From Victivallales bacterium (lineage in GTDB: Bacteria > Verrucomicrobiota > Lentisphaeria > Oligosphaerales > Oligosphaeraceae), in contig JAFRLP010000153.1 in NCBI GenBank assembly GCA_017431185.1, positions 1 to 15,335 on the forward strand: 15,335 nt of DNA, in the 5' to 3' direction. Shown here piece after piece: positions 1 to 7,481 of this stretch. Positions within the stretch are counted from its first letter, which is position 1; each line of letters begins with the position of its first letter. The notes below the pieces were generated by a model. The model saw only the letters and a list, made by a program, of their open reading frames with translations. It was not told where the DNA came from and searched no databases. The translations under genes and the position numbers were made by a program.

Positions 1-73
1 GGCATAGCTCAGTTGGTAGAGCGCCACCTTGCCAAGGTGGCTGTCGACGGTTCGAGTCCGTTTGCCCGCTCCA
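1..73 (+). tRNA. tRNA-Gly (anticodon GCC), 5' end cut by window edge
   Basis: This decodes GGC/GGU glycine codons. The visible part matches the complete copy at 81-156 base for base but lacks the first three bases (GCG) of the acceptor stem, which lie outside the window. The anticodon stem-loop is CCACC-TTGCCAA-GGTGG, giving anticodon GCC. The T arm has the usual TTCGAGT loop, and CCA is encoded at 71-73. A longer tandem array could continue to the left. Confidence 0.95.
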
Positions 74-80
74 GTTTTGC

Positions 81-156
81 GCGGGCATAGCTCAGTTGGT
101 AGAGCGCCACCTTGCCAAGGTGGCTGTCGACGGTTCGAGTCCGTTTGCCCGCTCCA
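81..156 (+). tRNA. tRNA-Gly (anticodon GCC), complete
   Basis: All arms of a 76-nt tRNA can be drawn: acceptor GCGGGCA/TGCCCGC, D arm GCTC/GAGC, anticodon arm CCACC-TTGCCAA-GGTGG, a five-base variable loop, T arm GACGG/CCGTT with loop TTCGAGT, discriminator T, and encoded CCA. The anticodon GCC reads glycine codons. It is identical to the copy at 1-73 and separated from it by only 7 nt (GTTTTGC), so the two are probably processed from one transcript that ends at the terminator at 161-199. Confidence 0.97.
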
Positions 157-160
157 CTTG

Positions 161-199
161 AGGCAGGATGCCAGTTTTGAATGGAATCCTGCCTTTTTT
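161..199 (+). terminator. Intrinsic terminator of the tRNA-Gly transcript
   Basis: A perfect 9-bp inverted repeat, AGGCAGGAT (161-169) and ATCCTGCCT (186-194), is followed directly by a run of six T (194-199). It begins 4 nt after the encoded CCA of the second tRNA. The following gene starts at 221, so that gene needs its own promoter or read-through. Confidence 0.85.
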
Positions 200-220
200 G
201 TAGCCAAAAGGCCTTGCGAA

Positions 221-1612
221 ATGAAAGACAACTATGACATCGTGGTAGTTGGCAGCGGTCTGGGGGGGATGACATGCGCCAATCGCCTGGCCCGCGCAGG
301 GCACCGTGTCCTGCTGGTGGAGCAGCATAGCCAACTGGGCGGACTTGCCACCTGGTTCCGAAGAAAAAGCCACATCTTCGACGTCGCATTGCACGGCTTC
401 CCCGTGGGAATGCGCAAAAGCCTCCGCAAATACTGGGGCAAACCCTTCGCGGAACGGGTCATCCAAGTGCAGTCCATCCGCTTCCAGAATCCGCAGTACC
501 GCCTGGAAAGCACCTTTGACACGCAGGACTTCAGCGCCAAACTGACTGGACACTTCGGCATTCCCCAGCCTACGGTGCAGGCTTTCTTCTCAACCCTTGC
601 GGCCATGAACTACTATGACCGCAACGAGGAAACCACAGGACAGCTTTTCCAGCGCTTCTTTCCCGACAGGACGGACGTCTGGCGCTTCCTGATGGAACCC
701 ATCACCTACGCCAACGGCTCGACTTTGAATGAACCCGCCATCAGTTACGGCATCGTCTTCGGCAACTTCATGAGCGAAGGGGTCTATACCTTCAGCGGTG
801 GAACTGACCTGATGCTGAAAATGATGGCGGATGAACTGGCGGCCAACGGAGTCGAACTCGAAAAGAACGCCCGTGCCGAACACATCAATGTGGAACAGGG
901 ACGGGTTCGCTCCGTCCTCGTCAACGGCCACGAAATCGCCTGCAGGGCCGTCGTCTTCAACGGCAGCCTGCCCAGGCTGATCCATGAGGTGGTCGGGGAC
1001 GGACAGTTCCGCCCCGAATTCCTTGCAGGTCTGAACCAGGTGCGCCTCAGCACCAGTTCCTGCCAAGTCTATATCGGCGTCAAACCTGGGGAAAAACTCC
1101 CGTGGATTGGGGATTTGATTTTCTCCTCCGAATATCCCTGCTTCGACAGCGACGCGCTCTGTTCGCGAAAAGTCACCAGCCGCACCTATTCCGTCTATTA
1201 TCCTGGCATCCGCCCTGGCACCGACAAATACAGCATCGTGGCCTCCATGAACGCCAGATACGAAGACTGGGCAGCCATGTCCAAGGAGGAATACCAGACA
1301 GCCAAGAAAGCCATGATAGAGGAGACGCTGGACGCCCTGGCGAGCGAACTGGTCCCCGACATCCGTTCTCTGACGGACTACACGGAGGCCGCCACCCCCC
1401 TGACTTTCCAGCGCTACACAGGCCATCAGAATGGCGCGACCTTCGGCACCAAATTCGAGGGCCTGCCCTACTCCATGAACCTGAACCAGGAACTTCCTGG
1501 CCTGTTCCACACTGGCTCCGTGGGCATCATCATGTCGGGATGGCTTGGAGCGGTGAACTATGGAGTCATTGTCGCCAATGAAGTTGACCGATACCTGAAC
1601 CAGAAGGCATAA
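221..1612 (+). CDS. Phytoene desaturase-like FAD-dependent oxidoreductase
   Basis: The 463-residue protein belongs to the NAD(P)/FAD-dependent amine oxidase / phytoene dehydrogenase (CrtI-like) superfamily. Seen: an N-terminal Rossmann dinucleotide-binding motif GSGLGG at residues 11-16 after a short beta strand (YDIVVV), with the ribose-binding Glu34 in VLLVEQ and the following LGG, and a C-terminal FAD-contact region (TGSVGIIMSGWLGAVNYG) typical of this superfamily. The length fits family members of about 450-500 residues. There is no signal peptide or clear membrane segment. ATG 221 is chosen because the Rossmann fold starts right after it; an upstream extension would run through the tRNA genes. 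The Shine-Dalgarno is weak (AAAAGG, 206-211). The gene is 7 bp from the acetyltransferase gene and probably shares its transcript. The substrate cannot be read from sequence; there is no carotenoid gene next to it, so a carotenoid role is not supported. Superfamily is sure, function open. Confidence 0.85.
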   Translation: MKDNYDIVVVGSGLGGMTCANRLARAGHRVLLVEQHSQLGGLATWFRRKSHIFDVALHGFPVGMRKSLRKYWGKPFAERVIQVQSIRFQNPQYRLESTFDTQDFSAKLTGHFGIPQPTVQAFFSTLAAMNYYDRNEETTGQLFQRFFPDRTDVWRFLMEPITYANGSTLNEPAISYGIVFGNFMSEGVYTFSGGTDLMLKMMADELAANGVELEKNARAEHINVEQGRVRSVLVNGHEIACRAVVFNGSLPRLIHEVVGDGQFRPEFLAGLNQVRLSTSSCQVYIGVKPGEKLPWIGDLIFSSEYPCFDSDALCSRKVTSRTYSVYYPGIRPGTDKYSIVASMNARYEDWAAMSKEEYQTAKKAMIEETLDALASELVPDIRSLTDYTEAATPLTFQRYTGHQNGATFGTKFEGLPYSMNLNQELPGLFHTGSVGIIMSGWLGAVNYGVIVANEVDRYLNQKA

Positions 1613-1619
1613 AATCACC

Positions 1620-2375
1620 ATGCACACCTTCCAATCCCTGACCGATGATTTGGTGCGCGCGGGTTTTCAGCGCACTGACACCGTTCTTGTCCACTCCTCG
1701 ATGAAAAGCATCGGCAAAGTCGAGGGCGGCGCCGATACCGTTTTGGATGTGCTCTCCGACTATTTCGGCAAAGAGGGGCTCCTGGTCTTTCCGACGGGAA
1801 GTTGGAGCAGCGTCGATGCGGAACATCCCGTGTTCAACGTCAACACCACCGAGACCTGCATCGGACTTCTGCCCAGAATGTTCAGGGTACGTCCTGGAGT
1901 CATCCGTTCTCTGCACCCCACCCACTCGGTCGCCGCTCTTGGAAAAGACGCGGCGGCATTCACCGCAGGGCACGAATGCTTTGACACCCCCTGCGACCGC
2001 AAATCGCCATGGGGAAGGCTCGCCGACCGCCACGGAAAAATCATGATGATTGGATGCAGCATCAAATCCAACACCTTCCTGCATGGCGTGGAGCAATGGA
2101 ATGTCCCCAGGGAAATCGTCTTCGCCCCGCAGCAGCAACTGCTCTACTCGGAGGACGCCGCAGGACGCCGAGTCGCCGTCCCATCCTGGCGCCACCAGGG
2201 TGCGCACTCCGCCTACTATGACCGCCCCGAGGCGATGTATCGCCAAAACGGTGTTCTGCGGGACCGCCGCTTCGGCGACGCCGTGTGCCACATTTTCGAC
2301 TGCGAGAAACTGGCCGCCCTGGTGAGTGAGATACTCGCGTACAACCCGTATTATTTCACCCCGAAAGAGCAATAA
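1620..2375 (+). CDS. AAC(3)/YokD-family CoA-dependent N-acetyltransferase
   Basis: The 251-residue protein matches the antibiotic N-acetyltransferase (AAC(3)) fold family, which transfers acetyl from acetyl-CoA to an amine. Seen: the N-terminal HSSMKSIGKVEGG segment (residues 25-37), the GLLVFPTGSW strand, the family block around IRSLHPTHSVAALG (about residues 93-106), KSPWGRLADRHGKIMMIG, and a later NTFLHGVE. Length is close to the usual 250-280. It starts 7 bp after the oxidoreductase stop, so the two are likely co-transcribed and may act in one pathway. There is no good Shine-Dalgarno; GAAGG lies about 12 nt upstream. Family members include true aminoglycoside-resistance enzymes but also biosynthetic or housekeeping acetyltransferases, and nothing here argues specifically for resistance: no mobile element, no resistance neighbour, and base composition like the surroundings. 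Family confident, substrate unknown. Confidence 0.85.
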   Translation: MHTFQSLTDDLVRAGFQRTDTVLVHSSMKSIGKVEGGADTVLDVLSDYFGKEGLLVFPTGSWSSVDAEHPVFNVNTTETCIGLLPRMFRVRPGVIRSLHPTHSVAALGKDAAAFTAGHECFDTPCDRKSPWGRLADRHGKIMMIGCSIKSNTFLHGVEQWNVPREIVFAPQQQLLYSEDAAGRRVAVPSWRHQGAHSAYYDRPEAMYRQNGVLRDRRFGDAVCHIFDCEKLAALVSEILAYNPYYFTPKEQ

Positions 2376-2524
2376 AGGTTCTCTTCCGCACGGATTCGCC
2401 CCGTTGGACGTGGGTGTAGCCCACACTTCGGAATGCATACCTGTCAACCAGATGGCATTCTGCCATTCCCTTTGTGCCGGCGAAAGATTTTTTCCAAAAA
2501 CCGATTTGCAATTCGGCGGAAAGG

Positions 2525-2537
2525 GGTTAATTTAACC
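2525..2537 (+). promoter_or_regulatory. Perfect palindrome, candidate operator upstream of LacI-type gene
   Basis: GGTTAATTTAACC is a perfect 13-nt inverted repeat (GGTTAA-T-TTAACC) in an AT-rich stretch that contrasts with the GC-rich surroundings. It lies 33 bp upstream of the LacI-family start. A weak -35-like TTGCAA (2506-2511) is placed so that a -10 would fall on this palindrome, but no good -10 hexamer is visible. Its role as an operator is an inference from symmetry and position. Confidence 0.4.
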
Positions 2538-2557
2538 TTTATTCAACGTTAAATAAA
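2538..2557 (+). promoter_or_regulatory. Imperfect 20-bp palindrome, candidate LacI-family autoregulatory operator
   Basis: TTTATTCAACGTTAAATAAA pairs with its own reverse complement except at one symmetric pair of positions, and its centre is AACGTT. LacI-family operators are typically palindromes of about this length with a central CpG where the hinge helix inserts. It abuts the palindrome at 2525-2537 and ends 13 bp before the start of the LacI-family gene, a fitting place for autoregulation. There is no binding evidence. Confidence 0.45.
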
Positions 2558-2570
2558 CCTTGTTTTCCAC

Positions 2571-3530
2571 ATGACAAACAAGCGGGTCACATTGAAGGAG
2601 ATCGCATCGCGTTGTGGCGTATCAGCGACCATGGTGTCGGTGGTGGTGAACAGGCGCGAGGGTCGTATCGCGTGCTCGGAGGAGTGTCGGCAGCGGATAC
2701 TGGCGACGGCGCGTGAACTGAACTATGTGCCGAACATCATGGCGCGCTCGATGGTGTCGCAGCGTTCGCCCGTGGTTGCAGTCATGCTCCATACGGAGGA
2801 GTCCGCATTCACGTCCAGCGGCGAACCTTACTTCAACCAGTTGTTCCCAGGACTGACGTTCCGCCTGAACAGCCATCATCTGGAGGCGTTGTTCGTGCCC
2901 TTCCGCGACGAGGCAGAGCAGTTTTCCCGTCTGCAGGAACTGGTGGGAAGCGGTTTTCTGGGCGGGGTCATCACCAATCTCATCCAGCATCGCTACGACA
3001 GGCTGGCGGCATTCCTGCAAGAGTCACCACTGCCCTACATGCTGCTGGGCTACCCATACCCATACGACTGCCACTGCATCTACAGCGTGAGCAACAGCGA
3101 GAGACACCTTGCGGAACTCCATCGGCGCCACGCCACCAGCCAGGCGATGCTGCTGACCCACGTTCAAGGCAAACTATGCGGTTTCCGCTATCCATTTCCC
3201 CAGGATTACCTATGGCTGGTTGACCCCATTGAGGTGAATGACGAACTGCTGGACGCCCCCGACACGCTTTTTGTGTGCGCAGGGTACGAGGTGTGGCAGA
3301 GTCTGCCACGAAAACCGCGCCATCCGGTCATCCAGGAGTCCGAAACGTATTTCAACCTCGTGCCATGCCGGTTCGACCGTCTTCTGCTCCAAGCCAGCCG
3401 CAGGCAAATCATCGAACTCGCCGCACAGCAGATGAATGAATGGATGAACACGGGGTGCGAACCCGCCACCCGCCAGAATCGACTTTTGAACACCACCCGA
3501 CTCTTCCTTTCAGGAGAAACATTGCCATGA
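2571..3530 (+). CDS. LacI-family transcriptional regulator
   Basis: The 319-residue protein is a DNA-binding regulator of the LacI/GalR type. Seen: an N-terminal helix-turn-helix at about residues 6-27 ([22 protein letters not shown]), then the [20 protein letters not shown] segment that carries the hinge helix in this family, then a divergent effector-binding region beginning SPVVAVML. The effector part is hard to align by eye with sugar-binding relatives, and the protein is slightly shorter than the usual 330-340 residues. No Shine-Dalgarno precedes ATG 2571; the start is set by the HTH position. Its stop overlaps the start of the pseudopilin gene by 4 bp (ATGA), and the glycosidase-like gene follows, so it probably controls this cassette in response to a glycan breakdown product. 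The palindromes at 2525-2557 are candidate operators. Family confident, effector unknown. Confidence 0.88.
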   Translation: MTNKRVTLKEIASRCGVSATMVSVVVNRREGRIACSEECRQRILATARELNYVPNIMARSMVSQRSPVVAVMLHTEESAFTSSGEPYFNQLFPGLTFRLNSHHLEALFVPFRDEAEQFSRLQELVGSGFLGGVITNLIQHRYDRLAAFLQESPLPYMLLGYPYPYDCHCIYSVSNSERHLAELHRRHATSQAMLLTHVQGKLCGFRYPFPQDYLWLVDPIEVNDELLDAPDTLFVCAGYEVWQSLPRKPRHPVIQESETYFNLVPCRFDRLLLQASRRQIIELAAQQMNEWMNTGCEPATRQNRLLNTTRLFLSGETLP

Positions 3531-4246
3531 AGTCCACCCGCACACCACATTTCACGCTCGTCGAACTGCTGGTAGTCATCGCGATAATCGCGATACTGGC
3601 GTCAATGCTGCTGCCGGCGCTGTCCAAGGCGCGCCAGAAGGCGCGCACCATCTCCTGCGTCAACAACCTTCGACAGTGGGGGCTGTGCATCACCCTCTAT
3701 GCCGACGAGTATGAGAATTTCCTCATTCCCCATGAAACCACCCCCGTGAATGGCGGCGCAACCCCCATCTACTGGAGCCACTGGACATCGACCACCCGCC
3801 AGATGGCAGCCGGCAATGTCTCCGAGGATACCTGGCAACGGGGCGGAAGCATCAACGGCTGCCCCGACACCTCCGACACCAAGCCTGGCTCCAAGGACGG
3901 CACCCCCACCACCAGTTGCGAACGTTTCCTGAGTTACGGCATCTGCACTACGGTGATGGGAACACAAGCGGAACCGCACAAAACAGGACATCTCCAGAAC
4001 CCATCCAAATACGTGGCGTTTGCCGACGCCAAATACTGGAATTTCTCCCGTTCGACCTACCATTCAGGCTATGACAAGGGAACGAGGCTGGGGCGCCGCC
4101 ACAATGGGGGGCGCGCCATCAACCTCACCTTTGTCGATGGACACGTGGAGACCAATTCCTCCCCTGCCATCCTGTCGCCGGCCAATCCGACTCTGGCGAT
4201 GTTCGACCCGCGCCAGGACGAGGGCAACAAGGCCTTCTACAATTGA
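3527..4246 (+). CDS. Type IV pseudopilin-like protein with H-X-DG motif
   Basis: The 239-residue protein starts with a class III (prepilin) signal: a short basic leader MKSTRTPH, then [10 protein letters not shown] and a hydrophobic helix ending near ALSKAR (about residues 9-37). Glu13 is the conserved +5 Glu. The residue before the predicted cleavage site is His8 rather than the usual Gly. CVNNLRQWG follows, as in the DUF1559-like / prepilin-type families of Planctomycetes and Lentisphaerota. Near the C-terminus [17 protein letters not shown] (His192 to Asp204-Gly205) resembles the H-X9-DG processing-associated motif but with 11 residues between His and Asp. ATG 3527 is preceded by AGGAG (3512-3516) and overlaps the regulator stop by 4 bp. 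The glycosidase-like gene starts 9 bp downstream. Membrane anchoring and maturation by a prepilin peptidase are expected; the biological role of these multi-copy proteins is not known. Confidence 0.88.
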   Translation: MKSTRTPHFTLVELLVVIAIIAILASMLLPALSKARQKARTISCVNNLRQWGLCITLYADEYENFLIPHETTPVNGGATPIYWSHWTSTTRQMAAGNVSEDTWQRGGSINGCPDTSDTKPGSKDGTPTTSCERFLSYGICTTVMGTQAEPHKTGHLQNPSKYVAFADAKYWNFSRSTYHSGYDKGTRLGRRHNGGRAINLTFVDGHVETNSSPAILSPANPTLAMFDPRQDEGNKAFYN

Positions 4247-4255
4247 GGTGAACGC

Positions 4256-7168
4256 ATGTCCTTCAAGCCACTTTTCCTGACCCTGCTGACCGCCATTCCC
4301 CTGTTTGCCCAGGAGGATGTGCGGAAAGCGCTTTCCGTGCCGCTTCCGCCGTCCCCGCGCACCAGGATGCTCGACAGGACGAGGCTCTACCCCCGCATCC
4401 AGTCCAAGTATGACTTGATGTACAATTACCTGGACGGCTACACGCTGGGCTCCGGCACCTTCTTCGACCGTCCCCTCTTCTTTGACCGGACGCTGGCGGA
4501 GAATCCCCTCCCCCTCTACGACAAACTCAGTTCTCCCAAAGGGTTCTGCCGCGATTTGGACTCCGCTTTGGAGTTCACGGACGGCTTTGCCATCTTCATG
4601 GCAACGCGGCTGCCGCGCACCGTCCGCCCCATCCAGTTTGCCACGGAGGCTGGGTATCGGGGGGCGCTGCTGCTGGAGACCCCTCCTCCCAGGCTGAAGA
4701 TGACCGAGGAGCTCATGACGCAACTGGACATGGCGCTGAACTCCGAGGCCGTGCTCAAATGGCAGGGAAAAGTCATCGTCAGCAGTTATCACGGCGAGGT
4801 CTATACGCCAGAAGAGTGGCGGGAACTTCTGAAGCCCTATCGGGAGAAATACGGTGACAAGGTGCTCTTCACTGCGGAACTGCGGAACTGCGCCTACCGC
4901 ATCAACTCCTCCTACAACAAGCACGGAGGATTCCTAACCGCCGAGGAGGTCGAGGAATACAAGGCCCGCATCCGCTCCTATCTGGAGGTGGTCGATGGCA
5001 TCAACTTCTCCGGCTCCAACCATCTCACAGGACGGGAGGCGGGCTATCCTGAAAACGTGTTCAATGCCGAGTGCTACGCCAGATTCATCGTCCCCATCTT
5101 CGCCTCCGTGCTGGCGGAACCCGCCTACAACGGCAGGAAACTGCTGGGACTAAGCGCACACCGGGGCTATGCCCAGGTGCGTCACACTGGCAGCAACATT
5201 GACGAGATGTGTACCAGAGGATTGAGGCAAAGCCTTCAGGCAGCGCTGTCCGCCAACCCCGACTACATCATCATGCCGGAATGGAACGAACTCAACGAGA
5301 ACACCCATCTCCAACCGCTGGTCGGCAACGCCAAAAGCACCACCAGAGTCGTCAATGCCATCATGGGACGCACCACCAGAGACGTTGAGCGCATCTACCC
5401 GAACATCATCTTCAGCGCGCGCCAGGAGAACGATTTGTCATGGCCCGTTCCCATCGAACTGCTGGGGCTGCCGGACGCAGGAGGCGGCCCGTCGCAGGTC
5501 ACGTTGCGACTGCTGGATGCGCAAGGAAAACTCGTCAAGGCATTCCCGCCGCACACCTTCTCCCACCGGGCCATCGAGGAGGATTTCCATCTGGAGGAGA
5601 GCGCACCTTACGCGGGGAGCCGCATCCTCATCCCCGAATTGGAGATAACCTGGGAGGGACGCACATGCGTCATCCGCGATGGGCTGCCCTGCATCCGCCT
5701 CTCCACGCCCCCCGTCCAACTCCAGACCTACGTCAAGATTCCGCTCCGTGACTTGCCCGCACCCGATTGCCTCCAGGCCAGCCTCCGCATCCAGGACGGG
5801 ATGGTCACCGCCACAGGGCGATTCCATTTTCCCGAAAACCTGGCTTACCTGGAACTGCTGGCCAACGACACCCCCATCGCGGCTCTGTCCGACAAGGATG
5901 ACTATGCCGCACCGCCTGGGAAAATCCTGCTCTGCTGGCAGCGAAGCGGCCCCCTGGTCAGCGGTTTGAATTCAGGCGACCTCTCCATCACCGCGGTGAA
6001 AGGCGCCATCGAGGCGCGCACGCCACACGTCTATGGCATGGCGGGCATGGCGGTGCCCCAGCAGACAGGCAACACGCTTTCCGGTCCCATCGGCGGCGGC
6101 TCCTTCTGCCGCGAATGCTTCTTCTTCGCCACGCCGGACGCCGTTCTGGAGGTGAGCGAGCGTGGGGAGGCCACCACTGTCGCCGTCTCACAAGTCCTGC
6201 GGCATGGGCGCTACCGCGTCGTGGACTCGCACGGGGTCTCCTGGCAGTTGCTCCAAATGAAGGATTTGCCGGAAATGCCGTTCCCGCTGGACAGGGAATC
6301 CGGCGATTTTGCTCTAGCCGCACAGCTGTCAGACCGATTCAACGCGGTCTATTGCATACGCGCCGTCACCAGAGAGGGACGGGTCTTCCGCACACTGCCC
6401 ATGGTGGCAAACGGACCTGACGGTCCGCCGGTCGATTTCCCCGTGTTCGACCTGCTCAAGGACGCCCGCGCAGTCCGTGAGATACCGCAATCGCTGGTTC
6501 GCGACCTCCGCTACGTCTTTTCCCCAGAAGCGGGCACACTGATGCTGGCGGAGGATGGCCGCCGCGAACACGACGCCGTGCTGGGCGGATTCGACTACCG
6601 CACACACAGCGCGCCAGGCTGGAACGTCCTCCTGGCACCGCAATGGCGGCAATACGGGGACGGCAAGTGGGAACTGGTGTTCGCCAAAGGCGCCGGAATC
6701 CTCCTGGGGCCGCCCGTCTTCTCGCGCAGCGCATTCCTCGTCGAGATGGACGTGCAATTCGACAATGTGGAAGACCAGACCGTCTTGGCGGCCATCGGCG
6801 AAAGGCTCACGCTTCAGGTCAAAAAAGGACGGCTGCTCGGCAGCATCACCCCCGCAGCCAAACGACTCCGCTGGACAGCCCCCAAGGATTGCCGTCTGGA
6901 GGCAGGTCGTTTCTATCACCTCGCCCTCCGCTATGATTTGGAGACGTTGACCTGCGAGGTGGACGGCACGTCGGTCGCCACGCTCCCCGTGACCGGGAAC
7001 ATCGCCGAAGGCTGGGTGCTCTGTGTCGGCGGATGCGCCATCAAGCCCCCGCCCGCGAAGGCGAATGTCCTCTATCGTCCGCCGCAGGCCACCAATACCC
7101 CCAACGAGGGCTTCCGGTTCAGCGGAGCGCTCCGCTCCCTGCGGGTCGCCAACTGGCCCGGTCGATGA
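4256..7168 (+). CDS. Large secreted glycoside hydrolase-like protein with C-terminal LamG-like domain
   Basis: The 970-residue protein has a signal peptide (MSFKPLFLTLLTAIPLFAQ, cleavage likely after Ala-Gln at about 18-19). Residues about 30-370 look like an alpha/beta barrel carbohydrate-active domain; PDYIIMPEWNELNENTHLQP (Met340-Trp343-Asn344-Glu345) resembles the WNE(W)xE segment near the end of GH71/GH99-type barrels. The middle, about 380-800, is beta-rich and not recognised. About residues 820-965 (FLVEMDVQF, FYHLALRYD, LTCEVDGTSVA, GALRSLRVAN) look like a concanavalin/LamG sandwich, possibly glycan-binding. ATG 4256 has a good Shine-Dalgarno, GAGGTG, overlapping the pseudopilin stop. 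It is last in the LacI-pseudopilin cassette, so it is probably induced by a polysaccharide. It is exported; lipoprotein or surface anchor signals are not evident. Secretion is well supported, the glycosidase call is moderate, the substrate is unknown and catalytic residues are not assigned. Confidence 0.65.
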   Translation: MSFKPLFLTLLTAIPLFAQEDVRKALSVPLPPSPRTRMLDRTRLYPRIQSKYDLMYNYLDGYTLGSGTFFDRPLFFDRTLAENPLPLYDKLSSPKGFCRDLDSALEFTDGFAIFMATRLPRTVRPIQFATEAGYRGALLLETPPPRLKMTEELMTQLDMALNSEAVLKWQGKVIVSSYHGEVYTPEEWRELLKPYREKYGDKVLFTAELRNCAYRINSSYNKHGGFLTAEEVEEYKARIRSYLEVVDGINFSGSNHLTGREAGYPENVFNAECYARFIVPIFASVLAEPAYNGRKLLGLSAHRGYAQVRHTGSNIDEMCTRGLRQSLQAALSANPDYIIMPEWNELNENTHLQPLVGNAKSTTRVVNAIMGRTTRDVERIYPNIIFSARQENDLSWPVPIELLGLPDAGGGPSQVTLRLLDAQGKLVKAFPPHTFSHRAIEEDFHLEESAPYAGSRILIPELEITWEGRTCVIRDGLPCIRLSTPPVQLQTYVKIPLRDLPAPDCLQASLRIQDGMVTATGRFHFPENLAYLELLANDTPIAALSDKDDYAAPPGKILLCWQRSGPLVSGLNSGDLSITAVKGAIEARTPHVYGMAGMAVPQQTGNTLSGPIGGGSFCRECFFFATPDAVLEVSERGEATTVAVSQVLRHGRYRVVDSHGVSWQLLQMKDLPEMPFPLDRESGDFALAAQLSDRFNAVYCIRAVTREGRVFRTLPMVANGPDGPPVDFPVFDLLKDARAVREIPQSLVRDLRYVFSPEAGTLMLAEDGRREHDAVLGGFDYRTHSAPGWNVLLAPQWRQYGDGKWELVFAKGAGILLGPPVFSRSAFLVEMDVQFDNVEDQTVLAAIGERLTLQVKKGRLLGSITPAAKRLRWTAPKDCRLEAGRFYHLALRYDLETLTCEVDGTSVATLPVTGNIAEGWVLCVGGCAIKPPPAKANVLYRPPQATNTPNEGFRFSGALRSLRVANWPGR

Positions 7169-7481
7169 GGAGACAGGCAAAAAACAAACCCTCTGCAACT
7201 GGTACTGACCGCCCGGAGCGCGGTCTCCCAAACCCGCCACCCGCGCCTGATTCCACAGACAGGTTTGGCAGCCCGCGATCCTCGCGGCCAATACGGCCTC
7301 TGGACAGTATCAGTGGTCAGTGACTGAAGAATCACAAAAAAAAACAGGTTTTTCCCGGGAATTTCAGGGAAGCCACTTGCGAAAAGGAGAATATGGGTGA
7401 TATTTATCACCGCCTGTGGAATTCCTCCCAGGCCGCTGTTCGACAGCGCCGTTTTTTTGTCACACAAAAAAGGAGAATGCC
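7169..7481. other. 313-bp intergenic spacer, hairpin-rich
   Basis: No convincing gene lies between the secreted protein and the small basic protein. The left half is GC-rich with several short hairpins: GACCGC/GCGGTC (7207-7225), CCGCGA-TCC-TCGCGG (7273-7287) and TTCCCGGGAA (7352-7361). None carries a T run, so the end of the preceding operon is unclear. The right half contains a first AAAAGGAGAAT (7382-7392), GGTGAT-ATTT-ATCACC (7396-7411) and the terminator-like hairpin at 7431-7458. A weak promoter could be TTGCGA (7378-7383) with TATTTA (7401-7406), spacer 17, but the -10 match is poor. Confidence 0.5.
7431..7458 (+). terminator. Terminator-like hairpin in the leader of the 55-residue protein
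   Basis: GG(C)CGCTGT-TCG-ACAGCGCC (7431-7450) forms a tight stem with a 3-nt loop and one bulged C, and is followed by seven T (7452-7458). It has the form of an intrinsic terminator, yet it lies only 9-10 nt before the ribosome-binding site of the gene at 7482. It may end an upstream transcript or act as an attenuator in the leader of the small gene. The sequence alone does not decide between these. Confidence 0.6.

Noticed and set aside
29..220. In-frame upstream extension of the oxidoreductase reading frame
   Set aside because: It would be translated from two tRNA genes and a terminator; the Rossmann fold begins right after ATG 221.
221..1612. Carotenoid biosynthesis gene
   Set aside because: Superfamily match only; no phytoene synthase or other carotenoid gene nearby, and the superfamily has many substrates.
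590..1627. Long - strand open frames opposite the left-hand genes (e.g. 590-1627, 1566-2447, 6329-7291)
   Set aside because: Antisense shadows with low-complexity composition and no start signals.
1620..2375. Calling the acetyltransferase an aminoglycoside-resistance gene
   Set aside because: Family motifs fit, but there is no mobile context and many family members act on other amines; substrate cannot be inferred.
2452..2466. ATGGCA-TTC-TGCCAT hairpin as terminator of the oxidoreductase/acetyltransferase unit
   Set aside because: Stem is only 6 bp and is not followed by a T run; too weak to annotate.
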